Origin: Chrysemys picta bellii
Taxonomy: Eukaryota > Chordata > Testudines > Emydidae
Length of the DNA stretch: 64,000 nt
Assembly: GCF_011386835.1 (NCBI RefSeq)
Contig: NC_088795.1
Span: 118,623,434-118,687,433 of the forward strand
Direction of reading: 5' to 3'
Of this stretch, positions 10,123 to 25,100 are shown one piece after another; the first letter of the stretch is position 1; every line of letters starts with the position of its first letter. The notes under the pieces were generated by a model, which was not told where the DNA came from, made no database searches, and saw only the letters and a list, made by a program, of their open reading frames with translations. Made by a program: the position numbers and the translations under genes.

Positions 10123-13100
10123 GTAATACATAGGTTGTGAAAGGAGTGACTATGCCCAGATGTACAGACACTCCTTTCTCAACCTATGTATTACATAATT
10201 TATTTTTAACATTAGCTTTAATAAAAATTTTAAATCTGGGCCCAAGTCCTGCAAATACTTACATGCTTGCTAACTTTAAACCTGAGTAGTTCTATTGAAG
10301 TCCCTGAGATTATTCATAAGCATAAAACTAAGCACCTATATATGTGTTTGGTTGGGTTTCCTGGTAGGTCCTCAGTCCTACAAACTGCTGCTCTTTCTTA
10401 TTCTGGGTTTAGGATGGAATTCCATATGAAATTTGAGTGATTTAAGTATATTAATAATCCCGTTTCTAAAATAGTCTTGTATTTCTCATTTAGAAGTTCC
10501 TAGAGGCCTTAATCAGAAAACAGGAACCCATCATGCTAGGTACACACAATAACAAAAAAGACAATCTCTGACCAAAGAATCTGTGATCCAAGTAAGAGTT
10601 TACAATCTAAGTAACTAACCTTTTGCTTCCCTAACTTCTAACAGTTTAAATTACTGATTCCCCAGAGTGCCACAAAACATAATTTTAAGCAAACGTATTG
10701 TTGGTTTTAAGCCCATAGTTTTCAGATTTACAATTTTCACGTAATTAGGGAAGGGTAACTCTGGAATTGAAGCAATTCCCTTGGGCCAATGAGCAGTTCC
10801 CTTGGGCCAAATTTTTTGGGGGAAATCATTTGTTGAATTCCTGACTTTCTAATTTGCATCCTTAATATATCATTATCAGTTTTCTAATCTCGCCCACTAA
10901 TTAAGTAGTACGGAGCTGTCGAAGAATTGACACTTTTGACGTTAATTACATGATGATTAAATTAGGATTAGAGTTAGCAGGTACTTGTTTCCCCTCTCCC
11001 TCATCCCCCAGTTTTTTAGTACTCTTCAACATGAAGAAGAGAATAGCAACAATAGGAGAAATGGAGCATTGAAATGTATCAGGTTTTGTTATAGCATCAT
11101 TTTAAAACAGAAAGGCATGGCTTCTATTCATGAATTATGCAAAATTATGAAAATATATACCTACTATCAATCTACTGGTATTCTATATAAAGGATGCTGG
11201 CAGGTATGATATTCTCCCTTTCCAGTCAATCTGGGTAATTTCTGATTCTGTATAAATGTCATTTTTTTAAAAATCCTACTAAACTCTTTGTTTCAATTAC
11301 ATCTCTTTGCAGGCCCTCAGTATGTTGACAGTGCATTCTGTTAATTTAAAAAAAGCATTTACTTTTATTTTAAATATGTTGCTTCTCCATTTTATTGAAT
11401 ATGCTCTTGTTCTTGTATTATGAGGATAAACAGGAGCATCTGAATAACCTGTATAATAATCATTTTGTATACTTCTATCATGTTTCTTCTCTAAATTATG
11501 TATGTTAATCCTTTTAATTCTCCTCATTTTGGAAGTCTTTTTTGATGCTTCTAATCACTTTAGTCACACACCCCCTTTTTTTTCTGGAACCGTTCTCTTT
11601 CTTTTACGATTCTTGAGATATGAGCAAAACTGAATACAGTATTGAGTGTGCAGATATACCATCAATTTATACGGTAGTAGTATGTTTTCGGTATGATTCT
11701 CTATCCCTTTCATAACTTACCCCAACATTTTAAACATTGCTGAAGATTAAGCATCTATAACTGTCTACCAGGATGCATGGGTCTTTTTCCTGCATCATTG
11801 ATTACATTTAATTTAGGCAATGTGGTTGTCTAGGTCAAATTATTTCATGCACTATGATGAATTGGCATTTTTCTACAACAAATACTACCTACCATAATAC
11901 TGGTTCCTTGGATTTTGGGGAAGGAAAGTCCCCTCCGCCCCCTCCAAAAATACCACCAAACATGCAACAAAACCCAGCCTAGAGCCTTATTTGAAACAGG
12001 GAATAAAGTAGTAGCACTGAAAGAGAAGGTATTCCCAGTAGAGAATGGTGGAAATCAGAATATCTTAAAGTTGTTTTTAAGTGGAGAGATGCTTTGTTGC
12101 TGATGGGCCAAGGAAGAATGAGAATCCAAGCTGTAAGTACCAATGTTTAATTATATAGCCTTTCTGTTTTTGAAAGGAAAAATATAGGATAGCAGGCTCC
12201 TCATGAGGGGGCAAAGCTTGACTTTTTACTTGGGTGGATTAAGGAGTCATTTACTTGGAGCAGCTGCTAAGTGTCATTAATACCTTTTTTGGTAGTGACT
12301 GAAACTGTGAATAGGTAAAAGAGAATGGAAAAGTCCACCAAAGTGTCATTGAGAAATATATGCGGAGCTGATTATTGTAGATAACTTTTAATAATTTCAG
12401 TGGATTGTCACTATAACTCCAAATGAAATAGTTAGAATTTGCAAAATATTAAAGGTATTGACCACTTTCAGCTGACTCATTACATATATTTTACCTATTT
12501 CTGTCAACTCTAAAGACTTAAATTTGTAATTGAAGTGATTTAGAAGCAGTAATTTCTGAGTAGACTTATTGTGAGGAGGGAGAATTTATATATACTGTGT
12601 TCTTTTAAGAATGTTACCTGAAAACATGCTTACAGTATCTCAAGCTCTGTATACCTCGATAGTATGGTATAAACATATTAGCACTTGTCTGGGATGGCCT
12701 ACATAATTCCCTTGTGACTCTAGCACTTCCATACGCCTGCCAATAAAATTTCAGAGAACATGTCTATTTAGCTTAACAAAGAGAAGATTGAGATGACTTG
12801 ATTAGTCTGTAAGTGTCTGCATGGGGAACAAATATTTGATAATGGACTCTTCAGTCTAGCAGAGAAAGGTAGAACATTATCCGATGGCTGGAAGTTGAAG
12901 CTAGACAATTTGAGACTGGAAATAAGTCATACATTTTTAACAGTGAGAGTAATTAACTGTGGAACAATTTATCAAGGTAATGATGGATTTTCATTAAAAT
13001 CAAGATTGGATGTTTTTCTAAAAGATAATCTCTTGGAATTATTTTGGAGAGATTCTGCAGCCTGTATTATATAGGTGGTCAGATTAGATGATCACAATGG

Positions 13101-16100
13101 CCTTGGAATCTATGTATCTGTGTAGTATATTTTCCATAACTTCATCTGAATATGCTGTGTTTAAAGGTACAGTATAATAACCTTATGGAGATGTGACGAC
13201 AATTTGTGTGTTCTGGGTAATCTTTCTCTTGATCTAAGGGACAGTCCTGCAAGGTGCTGAGCACTCTGCCCCGATTCAACAAATACTTATGCACATGCTT
13301 AACTTTGAGACTACAAGTAGTCCCATTGGATCAAGCTCCTGTGTTGAGGGATTTTGCATCAACCAGTCATGCAATTTCTCAGTACCTCTATTAATTTTCT
13401 GTTAGGAAATCTGTTTGCTTTTCAAAGGTTTTTCAAATAGTTGATTTTCACAGTGGGTGGTAACAATAACATGAAGTTTCTTTATATAAATCAGTACTGA
13501 TTTGAATGTAAACCGCAACATGCAACTGGCAGAGACTCAGCAAACCAAAAGCATAGAGTCTGTTTTCAATAGAACAAACATTCTCTCCCAACTCCCCCTG
13601 TCAGGAATGGTTAAAGTCCTTTCTGGAGAGCACCTGCAGAAATAAGTTTGTGTATAAATTAGGAATGGGAAAAATGGTACGGGCTGAATACTAAATAAAA
13701 ATCAGAGTAGTTAACTTTCTATTGATTTAGCAAAAAATGTGCCTTGACAGGGAATTTGTCAGTGAATGATGTGCATACATGATTAATTAAGGCTTCTGGA
13801 GCTTGGAATCAATGAGTCATCTGTATACGTGTCTGCAATATACAGGAAAGCTAGTATCTGCTTAAAACAAAAACAGTCCTGGCATACCTCAGAATTGCAA
13901 GAGGCGGTGAAAATACACAATACCTTGGAGAACATGGGAATTGGCTACGAAGACCAGTCTGGACCCTTCCGTCCCGCTTATAACTTTTATGTGGTAGCTT
14001 GCAAATAGCTTCTGACCAGTTAATGCAACAGTCTCTCCTAAAGGATGTTGACTGATAAGCTCCCTCCCCATTAATGATAGGGACATCCTGGGGCCTGGAG
14101 AAAGCCAGAGAATGGAGTGAAGGAGATTCTCTTTGTCCATATTCCCTTGCACACAGCAAAAATACTTACCGGCCATTGTGTTCCACCACTCAGCAGGGTT
14201 TGAGGGGACTAGTAGGCAAAGGGGGGATCAGAAAGTGTAACAGTTTGTCTGGGGAGTTTGAAAAGATTTTGAGGGGTTATGGCTTTAGGGTTTAAGAATT
14301 AGATGATGCTTCGTCCGTGTATTTGCTCTTACAGGTATTTTGTTTATTACAAGTCTATTAGAGAAGAGAAATAGGGTTCTGGAATCCTGAGCAGTCAGAT
14401 GAAGCCAAGACTATAACAGGGTTCAAAAAAGAGCTAGATAAGATCACAGAGGATAGGTACATCAATGGTGGTTAGCCAGGATGGGCAGGGATGGTGTCCC
14501 TAGGCTCTCTTTGCCAGAAGCTGGGAATAGGCAGCAGGGGATGGATCACTTGATGATTATCTGTTCTGTTCCTTCCCTCTGGGGCACCTGGCATTGGCCA
14601 CTGTTGGAAGACAGGATACTGGGCTAGATGGGCCTTTGGTCTCACCCAGTACGGCCATTCTTATGTAGTGTTTGTACAAATTGAGAACCCTATGAATGGG
14701 GGTTATCTTTTACACAATGTTTGTACATATATTTGGGGTTCTACACATGCTTGGAGGAGTCTAGTTATTGTGTATATTTTACAGAAGAGTTAAGTTTATA
14801 AATTGTTGTGATGGAGGCCAGGACTACACTTAAAACTTAGGGGAACATAATTACAGTACTTACCCCTGAATGCTGTAGCTATGGCCGACCTAACCCCTGG
14901 TTAGATGCAGCTATGGCAATCTAGCTGCGGTCACTTGGGAAGCTGGAGCCCCAGGCCCTTTAAATCACTGCCGGAGCCCCAGGGCTCCAGGCTACCGCTA
15001 CCCCAGGACTCTGACGGCGATTTAAAGGGCCAGGGGCTCCGGCTGCAGTGAAATCACCGATGGAGCCCCGTGGTAGCGGTAGCACAGCGGCGGCCGGGAG
15101 CCCCGGTGGCGATTTAAAGGGCCATGGGCTCCGGCCACTGCCGGAAGCCCCAGGCCCTTTTAAATTGCCAGGCCCTGGGGAAACTGCCCCTTTTGGTCCC
15201 CCTCATCAGTGGCCCTGCTGGTACGGTCGGCTGTGTACCAGTTCTTACCGGTATGCCGTCCTGGACCGTACCGGCTTACTTTCACTTCTGGGACCAGGAT
15301 TTTAGACCTGAGAGTAGATGTGAGTGGCTTAATATATATGGAGGATAGCTTCTCCAAAGTTAGTTGCAGCCATTTTCCAATTATAAAATGTATATTCATT
15401 CCTCTGGTAACTCCCATCCCAAAAGATACTTATGCTTTTCATTTGTGGAGTTAAGTATCTTTGACAACTATAGCATCTGGAGGTAATTTTATAGAGAAAA
15501 ACTTTAAAATGTTGTGGGTTTTTTTTTGTCGGGGGGAGGAGGGGGGATAAGTTTCTAATGTTTCTTTGTGTCCTTCTGTCTGCCCTACAAAATTCTCATT
15601 ACACCACAAAAATTAAAACATGGGGAAGTTTTGATATTGGCTAATGCAAGGAGCGGCCTTCAAGACAGGGATAGTACAAATGTTTTAAGAAACTGTCCGT
15701 TATTTGAAAACTGGATACAAGTATTTGCCAGTGAAGTTTACTGAGAATACTTTCATTCACTACTGCCAAAACAGCATCGGCTACTCCTCAATAGTGAAAT
15801 GAAATTCCACGGTCTTGTTTTTTGTGGTTTGTGTATTCTGAGATCTCAGGTAACTGACCCAAATCAGTACTATTCTTTTAAGGTTGTAATCTAATAATTA
15901 ATCATTTGACCGTTAATGTAATTAATGTAATGGTCAAAGGTGTAAAGTTCCAGTGGCTTGAAGTTGGAAAAATCAAATTGGATTTGACACAGCTTTTATC
16001 TATGAGGATAATTAAGTGGTGGAACTTACCACATTGATCATCACTTGGAATCTTTAAACTGAGTTTGTGTGTCTTTCTTAGAAAGATGCTCTATTTCAAC

Positions 16101-19100
16101 TGTAATTCAGTACTATTCACTTATGTAATAAGGAAGAATAATTCCCTCCATTTCAGGAATTATTGAAATTGTGTGGTGTGCAGGAAGTCAAACTGGATCA
16201 TAGTTGTCTCTTCTAGCCTTAAAATCTATGAATGTCTGAGGGGAATGTCAGATTTATGATCATAACTATTCAAGCTCTTGGATTTTTTAAATTCTGTAAT
16301 AAATTGCTAAGTAAAAATTATCCCTTTTAAATAAAGATTTTGTTTTATGGGCTATATTAATGACTTATCTTGATCCTAGAATATAGAGATCAAGAGTTTG
16401 GTGAGGGATATTTCTGCAAAAAGAATCTTGTGCAGGAAAAAAAAGGCATAACTGTTTTTATAATTATAGTTGTGTGTGTGACTTATTTTAAATGTCTTAA
16501 ATGTTCATTGTACAATAATAGCTACACTGGAAAGAAATGCCAATGTAATGCCTTTGGAATCTTGCTTTTTTTGGATAACTTTTAAAATATGTAGCCTATA
16601 TGATATCACCGCTTTCATTTTTCCACCTACACACTTTTTTACTGCTCTCTTCATGATTTATCCTCATCTTGTGGGGACGCAGAAGTTGCTCCCTTTGGAG
16701 CTTAATGCGATTTGATGATTTGCAGTTGTGGCGTGACTAAGACTATTAACATAACTACAGAGACACTACTGCTCCTGGAGAAAGTGGGACTGAGTTTCTA
16801 GACTCTTAACAGCCCTGTCAGTGTCCCCCTACTTGATACTGAAAATGGAATATCTGACAACATTCATCATGAAAATGCTTTATTCACAGTATTAAAAAAA
16901 TTATATATATTCCAGGCTTCATTTGCTCAACAAGTTGAAAAGCTGCTTGAAAGGTTACACTAGCAGTGCCTTTTATGGTTTTAAAAGGCTTTATATTAAA
17001 TTTTATTTACCAGTATGGTTAGTATTGTTTGTTAAGCTGCTTTCCTTATGCTTTGACCCTGGGTTCTGAGACTCAATACCATGGGTTTGGGTAAACTGTA
17101 GCCCATAGAACTAGCTTTCGCATTTTATTTTACTTAGCAGTAATGCAAGAAACCAACAGGCCTGTTTCCTGTAAGACATTGGCTTAAGCAAGTTAGCATA
17201 AGGCTTGAGACCTATGAACTTCAGCATAGATAGATGGCCCAACGATTGCCCCAAGGTTTTGGGGAACTGGGAATAGAGTGTTTAAGGGGGAGGTTTGTAT
17301 ATAAAGATACCAGGCAACAGCAGGAATGTTAAACTGATACCAGGTTTGGTTATTCTAGGATAAAATTGTTGGTAGATGCCTAACCACAAATTTGCTTTAG
17401 CGATTAATTGACATCTATGGTCATAAGGTAAAGCCATTAATATGCTAACCTATAAGATAAAGGCACCCCAACATTATTAGAGTGAGGAAGTTAGATGTGG
17501 AGATGGGAGGCTGGGCGTCTGCATGAATATTCATGACAATCATCCTTAGTCCCTATAATAGACCAGGCCACCATGTAGAGGGATTTGATCTTCAGTCATC
17601 AGGTAGGTCAGTCTGGACCATTGGACGAGATTGGCATGTCAGGGACAGAGCGGGTCTTTTCGCTCTCACTATCTTATCAAAGGAAGCATGTGAGTATATA
17701 GGTATATGAGTATATGCCAAGAATATCAAAGATATCACTAATTCTATATTACTGCTATTTGCTTATTTGGTTTGGAGCTTTCTTGTCTTTTCTAATTGTG
17801 CTGATTGGGCTTTGCCCTCAGTGTGAGTGGTGTTGTTGTACATGATGGGGTTCCCCACCAAATATTGAACTTGTTAATTTTAATTCCGTTGTGTCTGATT
17901 CTGGGACTAGAACCCTACTATCCCCAGCTCTTTAAATCGGTATTAATCAGCAATCAGGAATAATTATTAACCACTAAAGAATCAGGCTACAAAATGTATC
18001 CTACACGTGCTGCAGTTACACCCTCCAGCTGTAGTGTGGACATACCCTACCCTCCAGTTGCAGTATAGACATATCCTAAAATCATGTAACATGGAAGCTG
18101 AATTTGTGGAATTAAAATATGATATTGCACCTGTATATATGGCCTTGATATTGCAATGAGATCTGCATTGGCAGACCTCTGTGCCTGCACAGAGCTCAGT
18201 TGAAACCACCCATGCAAAATAAGTCTACCCTCATGAATGAGCAGCTAGTGAGTTCAAGGCTAGAGCTAGCTGAAGAACAGCAGTAATGCTTTGCAAAAAT
18301 ACATTGTGACCATCTCCAGTCAGGGCCTATGTCTATGTGCATGCTTTCTGTATTCTTTAAAGCATGTGTGTGAACATAATGCTTAAGATCTGCTTTTAAA
18401 TACTTCATTCCTATATTGGCACAATGCAGAACAGTAGAGAACTTTTTGGAACCTGTGGAATGTGAGTAGGAGTATTTCTCCAGGGAGGCTGAAACTGGCT
18501 CTTCTGAATGCTTAATAGTACAATCTGATGACACTTAAAAGCTATTAGAACACTAATTTTTGTTACAGAATGTACAGATCACTCTTCAAAAAGTGCATTG
18601 GTAATAGTCTAAATCTGCACCAGAGTGATTTAAAATGGTTCTTACTTCTAGCAATTTTGCCTTCCCAAGGGAATATATGCCAAACGCCTTACTTTTCCAT
18701 ATATTTTGTAGCTACGTTTTCCGCAGCACCTGTTTGTAAAGTAAATCTTTTATTTTGTCATATGTTTTTATCTGCATCTAGAATCCGGATGGGAGTTTAA
18801 AAGTAGCTTATTTCATTGCTCAAACCATCCCGATTAAAGAACCACAGACTGTTACTGGATAGAGTGAGATGCAGCATCACTTTGTAATTCTTTTTTTTTT
18901 TCCCCTCCTGAGTGCTACTTCTTCTTTCCCAAACACAAACACACTATTTTTGTTTTTGAATTCTCAACATGCGGGATGAGAGAGGTTGCCATCTCAGCTC
19001 AATATTATTATGAAGGGTAGCTAATAGTGACCCTATAGTTAAGGCTAAGATTTTGGCATGGGTATTTTTGTAAAGTCACGGATAGGACATGGGTAATAAA

Positions 19101-22100
19101 CAATAAATTGCGCATTTATTGAAGCCAGAGTCCCTCCGCCGCAGGGCTGAATTATTGGAATTTTCAGGAAGTCATGGAGGTCTTGTAAAATCACAGAATC
19201 TGTGACTGACTCATAGTCTTACCCATAGTCTGCCTAGCTCTTGTGACCTTTTCTTTGAGAAGCTCTCAGCCCTCCATTGTTTGCAGCAGGCCTTTGATGT
19301 TTGGCAAAGGGAACTCCCTCAGGAAACAAAAGTTCCTTTTCATGTCCCATTAAATTCCATTCAGCTTTTGCTGACTGAGAAAGTGTTTAAATAAAATTCC
19401 CATTTCCTTCTCTTGCTTACATTCTTCAGGAAAATTGTCTATCTGCCATAATAACTGAACATATAAACATTCTAAACTGTACTGATGCTGTCCTTAAAGC
19501 AACAGCAGCAGACGCTGTACTAGTAATAGTTGGAAGCTGTCACAGCAGCTGGTAGCGGTGGAAGAGGAAGAACATAAGAAAAGCCATACTGGGTCTGATC
19601 AGTGGTCTGTCTAGTCCAGTATCCTCTCTCCAGCAGTGGCCAAAACCAGAGGTTCAGAGGGAACAAACAGAACAGGGCAATTTATCGAGTGATCCATCCC
19701 TGTCTTTCCCTCCTGTCTTCTGGCAGGCAGAGGTTTAGGTTGCCCCGAGCATGGGGTTGCATCCCTGATGCTCTTGACTAATAGCCATTGGTGGATCTAT
19801 CCTACATGAACATCTTTTTTGGACTCCGTTCTATTTTTGGCCATCACAACATCTCAAGGTAATGTGTTCCACAGGTTAATTGTGGATTGTGTGAGAAAGT
19901 ACTTGGTCTTATTTGTATTTCATCGAGTGACTGCTGGTTTTTGTAAAAAGCAACAGAGGGTCCTGTGGCACCTTTGAGACTAACAGAAGTACTGGGAGCA
20001 TAAGCTTTCGTGGGTCAGAACCTCACTTCTTCAGATGCAAGTACTGGGAGCATAAGCTTTCGTGGGTCAGAACCTCACTTCTTCAGATGCAAGTGACTTG
20101 CATCTGAAGAAGTGAGGTTCTGACCCACGAAAGCTTATGCTCCCAGTACTTCTGTTAGTCTCAAAGGTGCCACAGGATCCTCTGTTGCTTTTTACAGATT
20201 CAGACTAACACAGCTACCCCTCTGATGCTGGTTTTTGTATTGAGTCAAAGGGCAAAAAACACTTTTCTATTCACTTTTTCCACACCATTCATGACTTTAC
20301 AGACCTCTATCATATCCACCTTAGTAATCTATTTTCTAAGCTGACCAGCTCTAATCCTTTTAGTCTCTCCTTGTTTGGAGCCATTCCATACCTTTGATAA
20401 TCTTGGTTGCCCTTCTCTGAACCTTTTCCAGTTCCACTATATCCTTTTTGACAAGGGTTGACCAGAACTGGACACAGTATTCCAGGTGTGGGCACACCAT
20501 GGATTTATATAGTGACATGATGCTATTTTTTTTCTTATTTTCTTTCCCTTTCCTAATAGCTCTTAACATCCTGTTTGCCTTTTTTGATCGCTGCTGCACA
20601 GTGAGCTGAAATTTTCAGAGAACTAGCCATGATGACTCCAAGATTTCTTTCTGATGTGAGTTAACAGGAACACATTATGACTTAATGCTTCCTGTACAAC
20701 TCTTATTTGACCCCCTTGCTTATGAGTTTTATCAGGGCAAGTGCCAGATTTGTGGCAAGCATCTTTGTACATGATGCAAAAACACTCATATTTACAATTT
20801 TTCTAGCTATGTATTAAATAGACTGGAAGCTAGTTACTATTGGCCAAGTATGAACTTAACTTGCATATTTACACATATAGATGCAGTTGATTTCTTGGCT
20901 CTCCCTGACTATTAGAGGGTGTTTCTGAAGTATCTGCTGTGATGTTAAAATGTGACTCTAGTACAGAAATTTTCATATTTTGTCATCTAAAATTTTTCCA
21001 AACGCTGATTTCTTCCTTCTTCTACAAGTCCTTGTCACTTTCTCCCCTGAGCCCACATATGATGCTTGTAGTCGTGATCATGAAAAATGGGTATGCCAAA
21101 CAGGTTTCCCTCATACACTTAGTGTGGGTGTCACCTAATGCATTAAGATCTTTTGTTCAATAGTATTTTCCATGCAATTTTAACTTTCACTTGTAAAACC
21201 TATAATTTCTTTTAAAGTTACATATACTACAAATGAATATTTTGCCTCCCTTATTGCTTCCTGTTTGAGAAGCTTCTTTAGTGCACAAGTTGGTGCTCAT
21301 GTCATCTAATTATTTATTGAAGTTTCCAGTCCAAAAGGACTTCAGGTCCTTGACCTGTGTTTGTGTAATACACTGACTTAGTATGTGTGAAAGCATGACT
21401 CCCTCTAGCCCCACTGTACATCTGATCATTTTCTCACAGCCAAACAAGAAGTTCTTTAGCTCAAATGGTAAAGGCTCATGACTTTCGATTTCAAAGGTTG
21501 TGGGTTTGAAACCCCTCCACCCCAAGCTTTTTTCTTGTCCTGGGGAGAAAGGGTTGTCTAGTGGTTAGAACAGGGATAGGAGGCAGTTGTTGGGGTTATT
21601 ATTTCTGACTGCCACTGATTTATTATTGTGACTTTAGGCACATCACTTAATCTCTACCTGTTTCCTTACCTGTAAAAGATGAATATTAATACCTAACCTT
21701 TCCTAAAGCACTTTAAAATTCACAAATGGAAGGGACCCACATGCTCCAGTGGAGGGCAACATATAAATACCTGTAATATAAAATGCAACATGCATTAAGA
21801 AAAACAATGGTAGTATGTGTTAATATGTCTGTGTAATATATTTTCTGCTGTTCTGCTTAAATTGATGTATGTGACTAGAGTCAGCTTAGTTACTATGACT
21901 GACTAAGACTTCTATCTTGCCCAACAATGGGAATGGGCGAATCTGGAATTCCGCTGCCATTGACTTGCCCTGTGATATTGGACAGGAGACTGTATAACCT
22001 ATAATCATAGGTATTTCTGCCCTTTTTAGTTTTGGTGAACCTTGGAAACCTTTTACATCTTAGACTCTTGCATCAGAAAAGCTTGCCCCTTCCAGATATG

Positions 22101-25100
22101 TGCTTTTTCGAAAATTTATATAGTTTAATCTTCCAAGCGCTGTAATACTTTGGTCTAATTTTGGTTGTTGGGTATAGTGTGAAGGTGTTCAGTGGTCTGT
22201 GCTATATAGGAAATCACACTAGATGATTTGGTCGTCCTGTCTGGCCTTAAACTCGGACTCTGTTAATGCTGAAGAGGATTATCTTGCTGTCTCCCAAAAA
22301 TGGTGTTCATACTCGGTGCTTAATCAAAGTTTTCTCTCCATATTTTTTACTTCGATGTTATGCAGTAAAAACATCACAAGCTCAATCTGACTAGGAGACA
22401 CATAGCAGACTTCTGGCTTCTGTAAATTAGCAAATAAATGAACAAATATGGGGGGGGGAGGATGTACTGCATCATAATTAGGCTTGGAAGGATTAGATTT
22501 TTATTTGTAAATGTTGGTAAATGTCAGTTTCACCCAACACCCACAAACCCATGAAAAAATATTTCTATTGACCGATGGGCAAAATAATGCTGCTTGAGAA
22601 TGTATTAGTTTGATTTAAGGTTATTTACTCTGCGTGTTTTGACAAATGATGTTGACAATTTGTGTTTTAATGGCTATAAAGCTTGAACTTTTTGTATCTG
22701 TCTCTACTGTCATTAAATAATTATTGTCTTGGCCCCATAATTTCCTGCGATTGTGAAAATTTAAATAAACTTCTGAAACAAATGCTTAAAAATAAACATA
22801 GATAATATCTACCAAAATTATAACATCAGATTCTGCCAAGCCTAATCGAATTCTGCCAAGCCTAATCATAATGTGCTTTTCATTTTCGCAAATGTAGTTT
22901 AATTATCCTTAGTATTTACTAGTAAATGCAGTGTAGTATTGTTTTTAATACCTAAGAGTTTACTACTGCATTCTCTATTAAATTTTGCAGATAAGTGGAA
23001 TGGGATGGCTGGGGGATAGATGCTGTAAAAATAAGTGCCTGCTTCTACTGAAAGTTAAGGATAACTTTCACAGAATTTTTTGTAACATATTTGAGTGCCA
23101 CTCTGCATTAAAGTCTTATTAAGACAAGTTATAGTTAATGGATACAGTATTTAACAAATCTGTTTTTACAGTTATATTGTACATGTAATTTATGGCTCTG
23201 TTTTCACCAAAAGATCTTGTATTATTTTTTTCAAACAAATACCATATGTGAAGTACCGTATAAAATTCTAAAAACCAAATAAGGATAATGGTCTGGTAGT
23301 TTTGCTCTACTTATTCTATTCTAAAAAACTATATTTACATTTAGCTTGTATTTTGAAAGTCTTCTATGAGAATGTATATAAATGTGTTTACCATTTGACA
23401 AAAATTGGTCTAATAGCCATATCTCAATAGTAGCTTAAAATCCGATTTCAGTTAGTTTGTTGAAACTTGTAAGAGTTAAAAAAAAATTGTACACAATTCC
23501 TGATGATGTGAAATATACCACATCGTATAGGTTTCATTATGGGGGTCTTTCAGTAGCCGTTCACAAGGCATTTCTGATTAAATAACTCTGAATCCTCCTC
23601 CTGAAGCATATTTGATGTGACAGCTTTAACCTTTAAATGAAACACTTAAATGCCTACAGTAAATACTTCAGCAGCCATCCAGGGATCAAAATATCTTTTA
23701 GTAACATGAGGGCATAAAAGCAGCAGAGTGGAAAATATGCATCTGCTCACTCCCATGCACTTCAGAAATCATTTGTATTTGCCTCAACTTCTACACACTT
23801 CTTTAGCGCACAAATGATGTGAAAAACTAGTAGCCCATATTTTGGACCCAGTTCGTTAGACCCTTCAGGGTGTTTGTTTCCCCTTGGTTTGTGCAATATT
23901 TGAAGAGAACACTTTGTTTTCTGAGGAAGTCTTTTGATGTTTTGTATTCAGTTTAGGGGAGTTCAGGAAATAAAACTGGCTTCTAAATGGGAGCAAAATA
24001 TTGTAAGTAAATGTTTACTTAGTATAATGTGGATATACCATATGACAAATTACTGTGACAGATGCTGTCCTTCTATAGACCAAAAGGGTAAAGATGACCT
24101 GATAGCTTTCTGTAGCAGCCTGCAGAAAAAATGGTGATCATTCAGTTTAGTGACTGTCGTTTATTGTGTTCCATTGCAATGGCAAGCTAAGAAAAGCAAA
24201 AAGGTGCTTCACAAAAAATTTTGTGCCTGAGATAACTTTATTGCACTTTATAGTTAATTTATTATAGCAACTGTTATGCATTGAAAATCAAGTCTGACAA
24301 TAACATTAAATTTCAAAAGGAATTCTCTAGCTAAGGTATTTATATGGCCCCCATCCCAATAGCATCTGAACACCACATAATCTTTAATATATTTATCTCA
24401 GAAGAGAGAAGTGGCTGGGGGGCTGAGGCACAGAGAAATTAAGTGATTTGTTCAAGGTCACGCAGAGGGAGTCCATGGCAGAGCTGGGAATTGCACCTGA
24501 AACTCTCAGATCGAACCAGGATCTCTCACTTTCCAGGCTAGTGCCCTAACTACTGAAAACTGTCCTTTCTCTCTGCTTTATCTTATAGGCAGGTTACGAG
24601 TAACACCTGCCCAGTTGTGTCCTCTCTTGCATCCTGTCACATGAAGGATCATCACTCAGGCCAATGCTGTTACGTAGAGCAGTAACTGATGGATGTCTCT
24701 ACTGATACCAAACAGCCAGAAGAATCTGTGTTAATTATCAGAAAAGATGCATGAAATTTTATGCATGGAGCATTCATTTTTTCTGGATAATTTTTATATT
24801 CAAGATGGAGTGGAATTTAGCATTTTAAAAAAATTCAATGTTTTTAGTGAGGCTGGAAACTAAAAGCTTTTACTGACAGCATTTCCATTGTAACACTTTA
24901 GTGTGGGAGTAATACACATCGAGAGGTTTTCTAATGAAATGCGTGTTAAGGAACAAGGATGATAGATTACAAACTGTCACTTAACCTTTTTAAGTGTGGC
25001 ATAGTTGCTCTTGTGTGGTGTTTGTCCTCCCAATGTTTGAAAAGTTGTTGTTTGCATCATCCATCCTAGTTCTCAAATGTTTCTTGATGCTTTTAACTTC

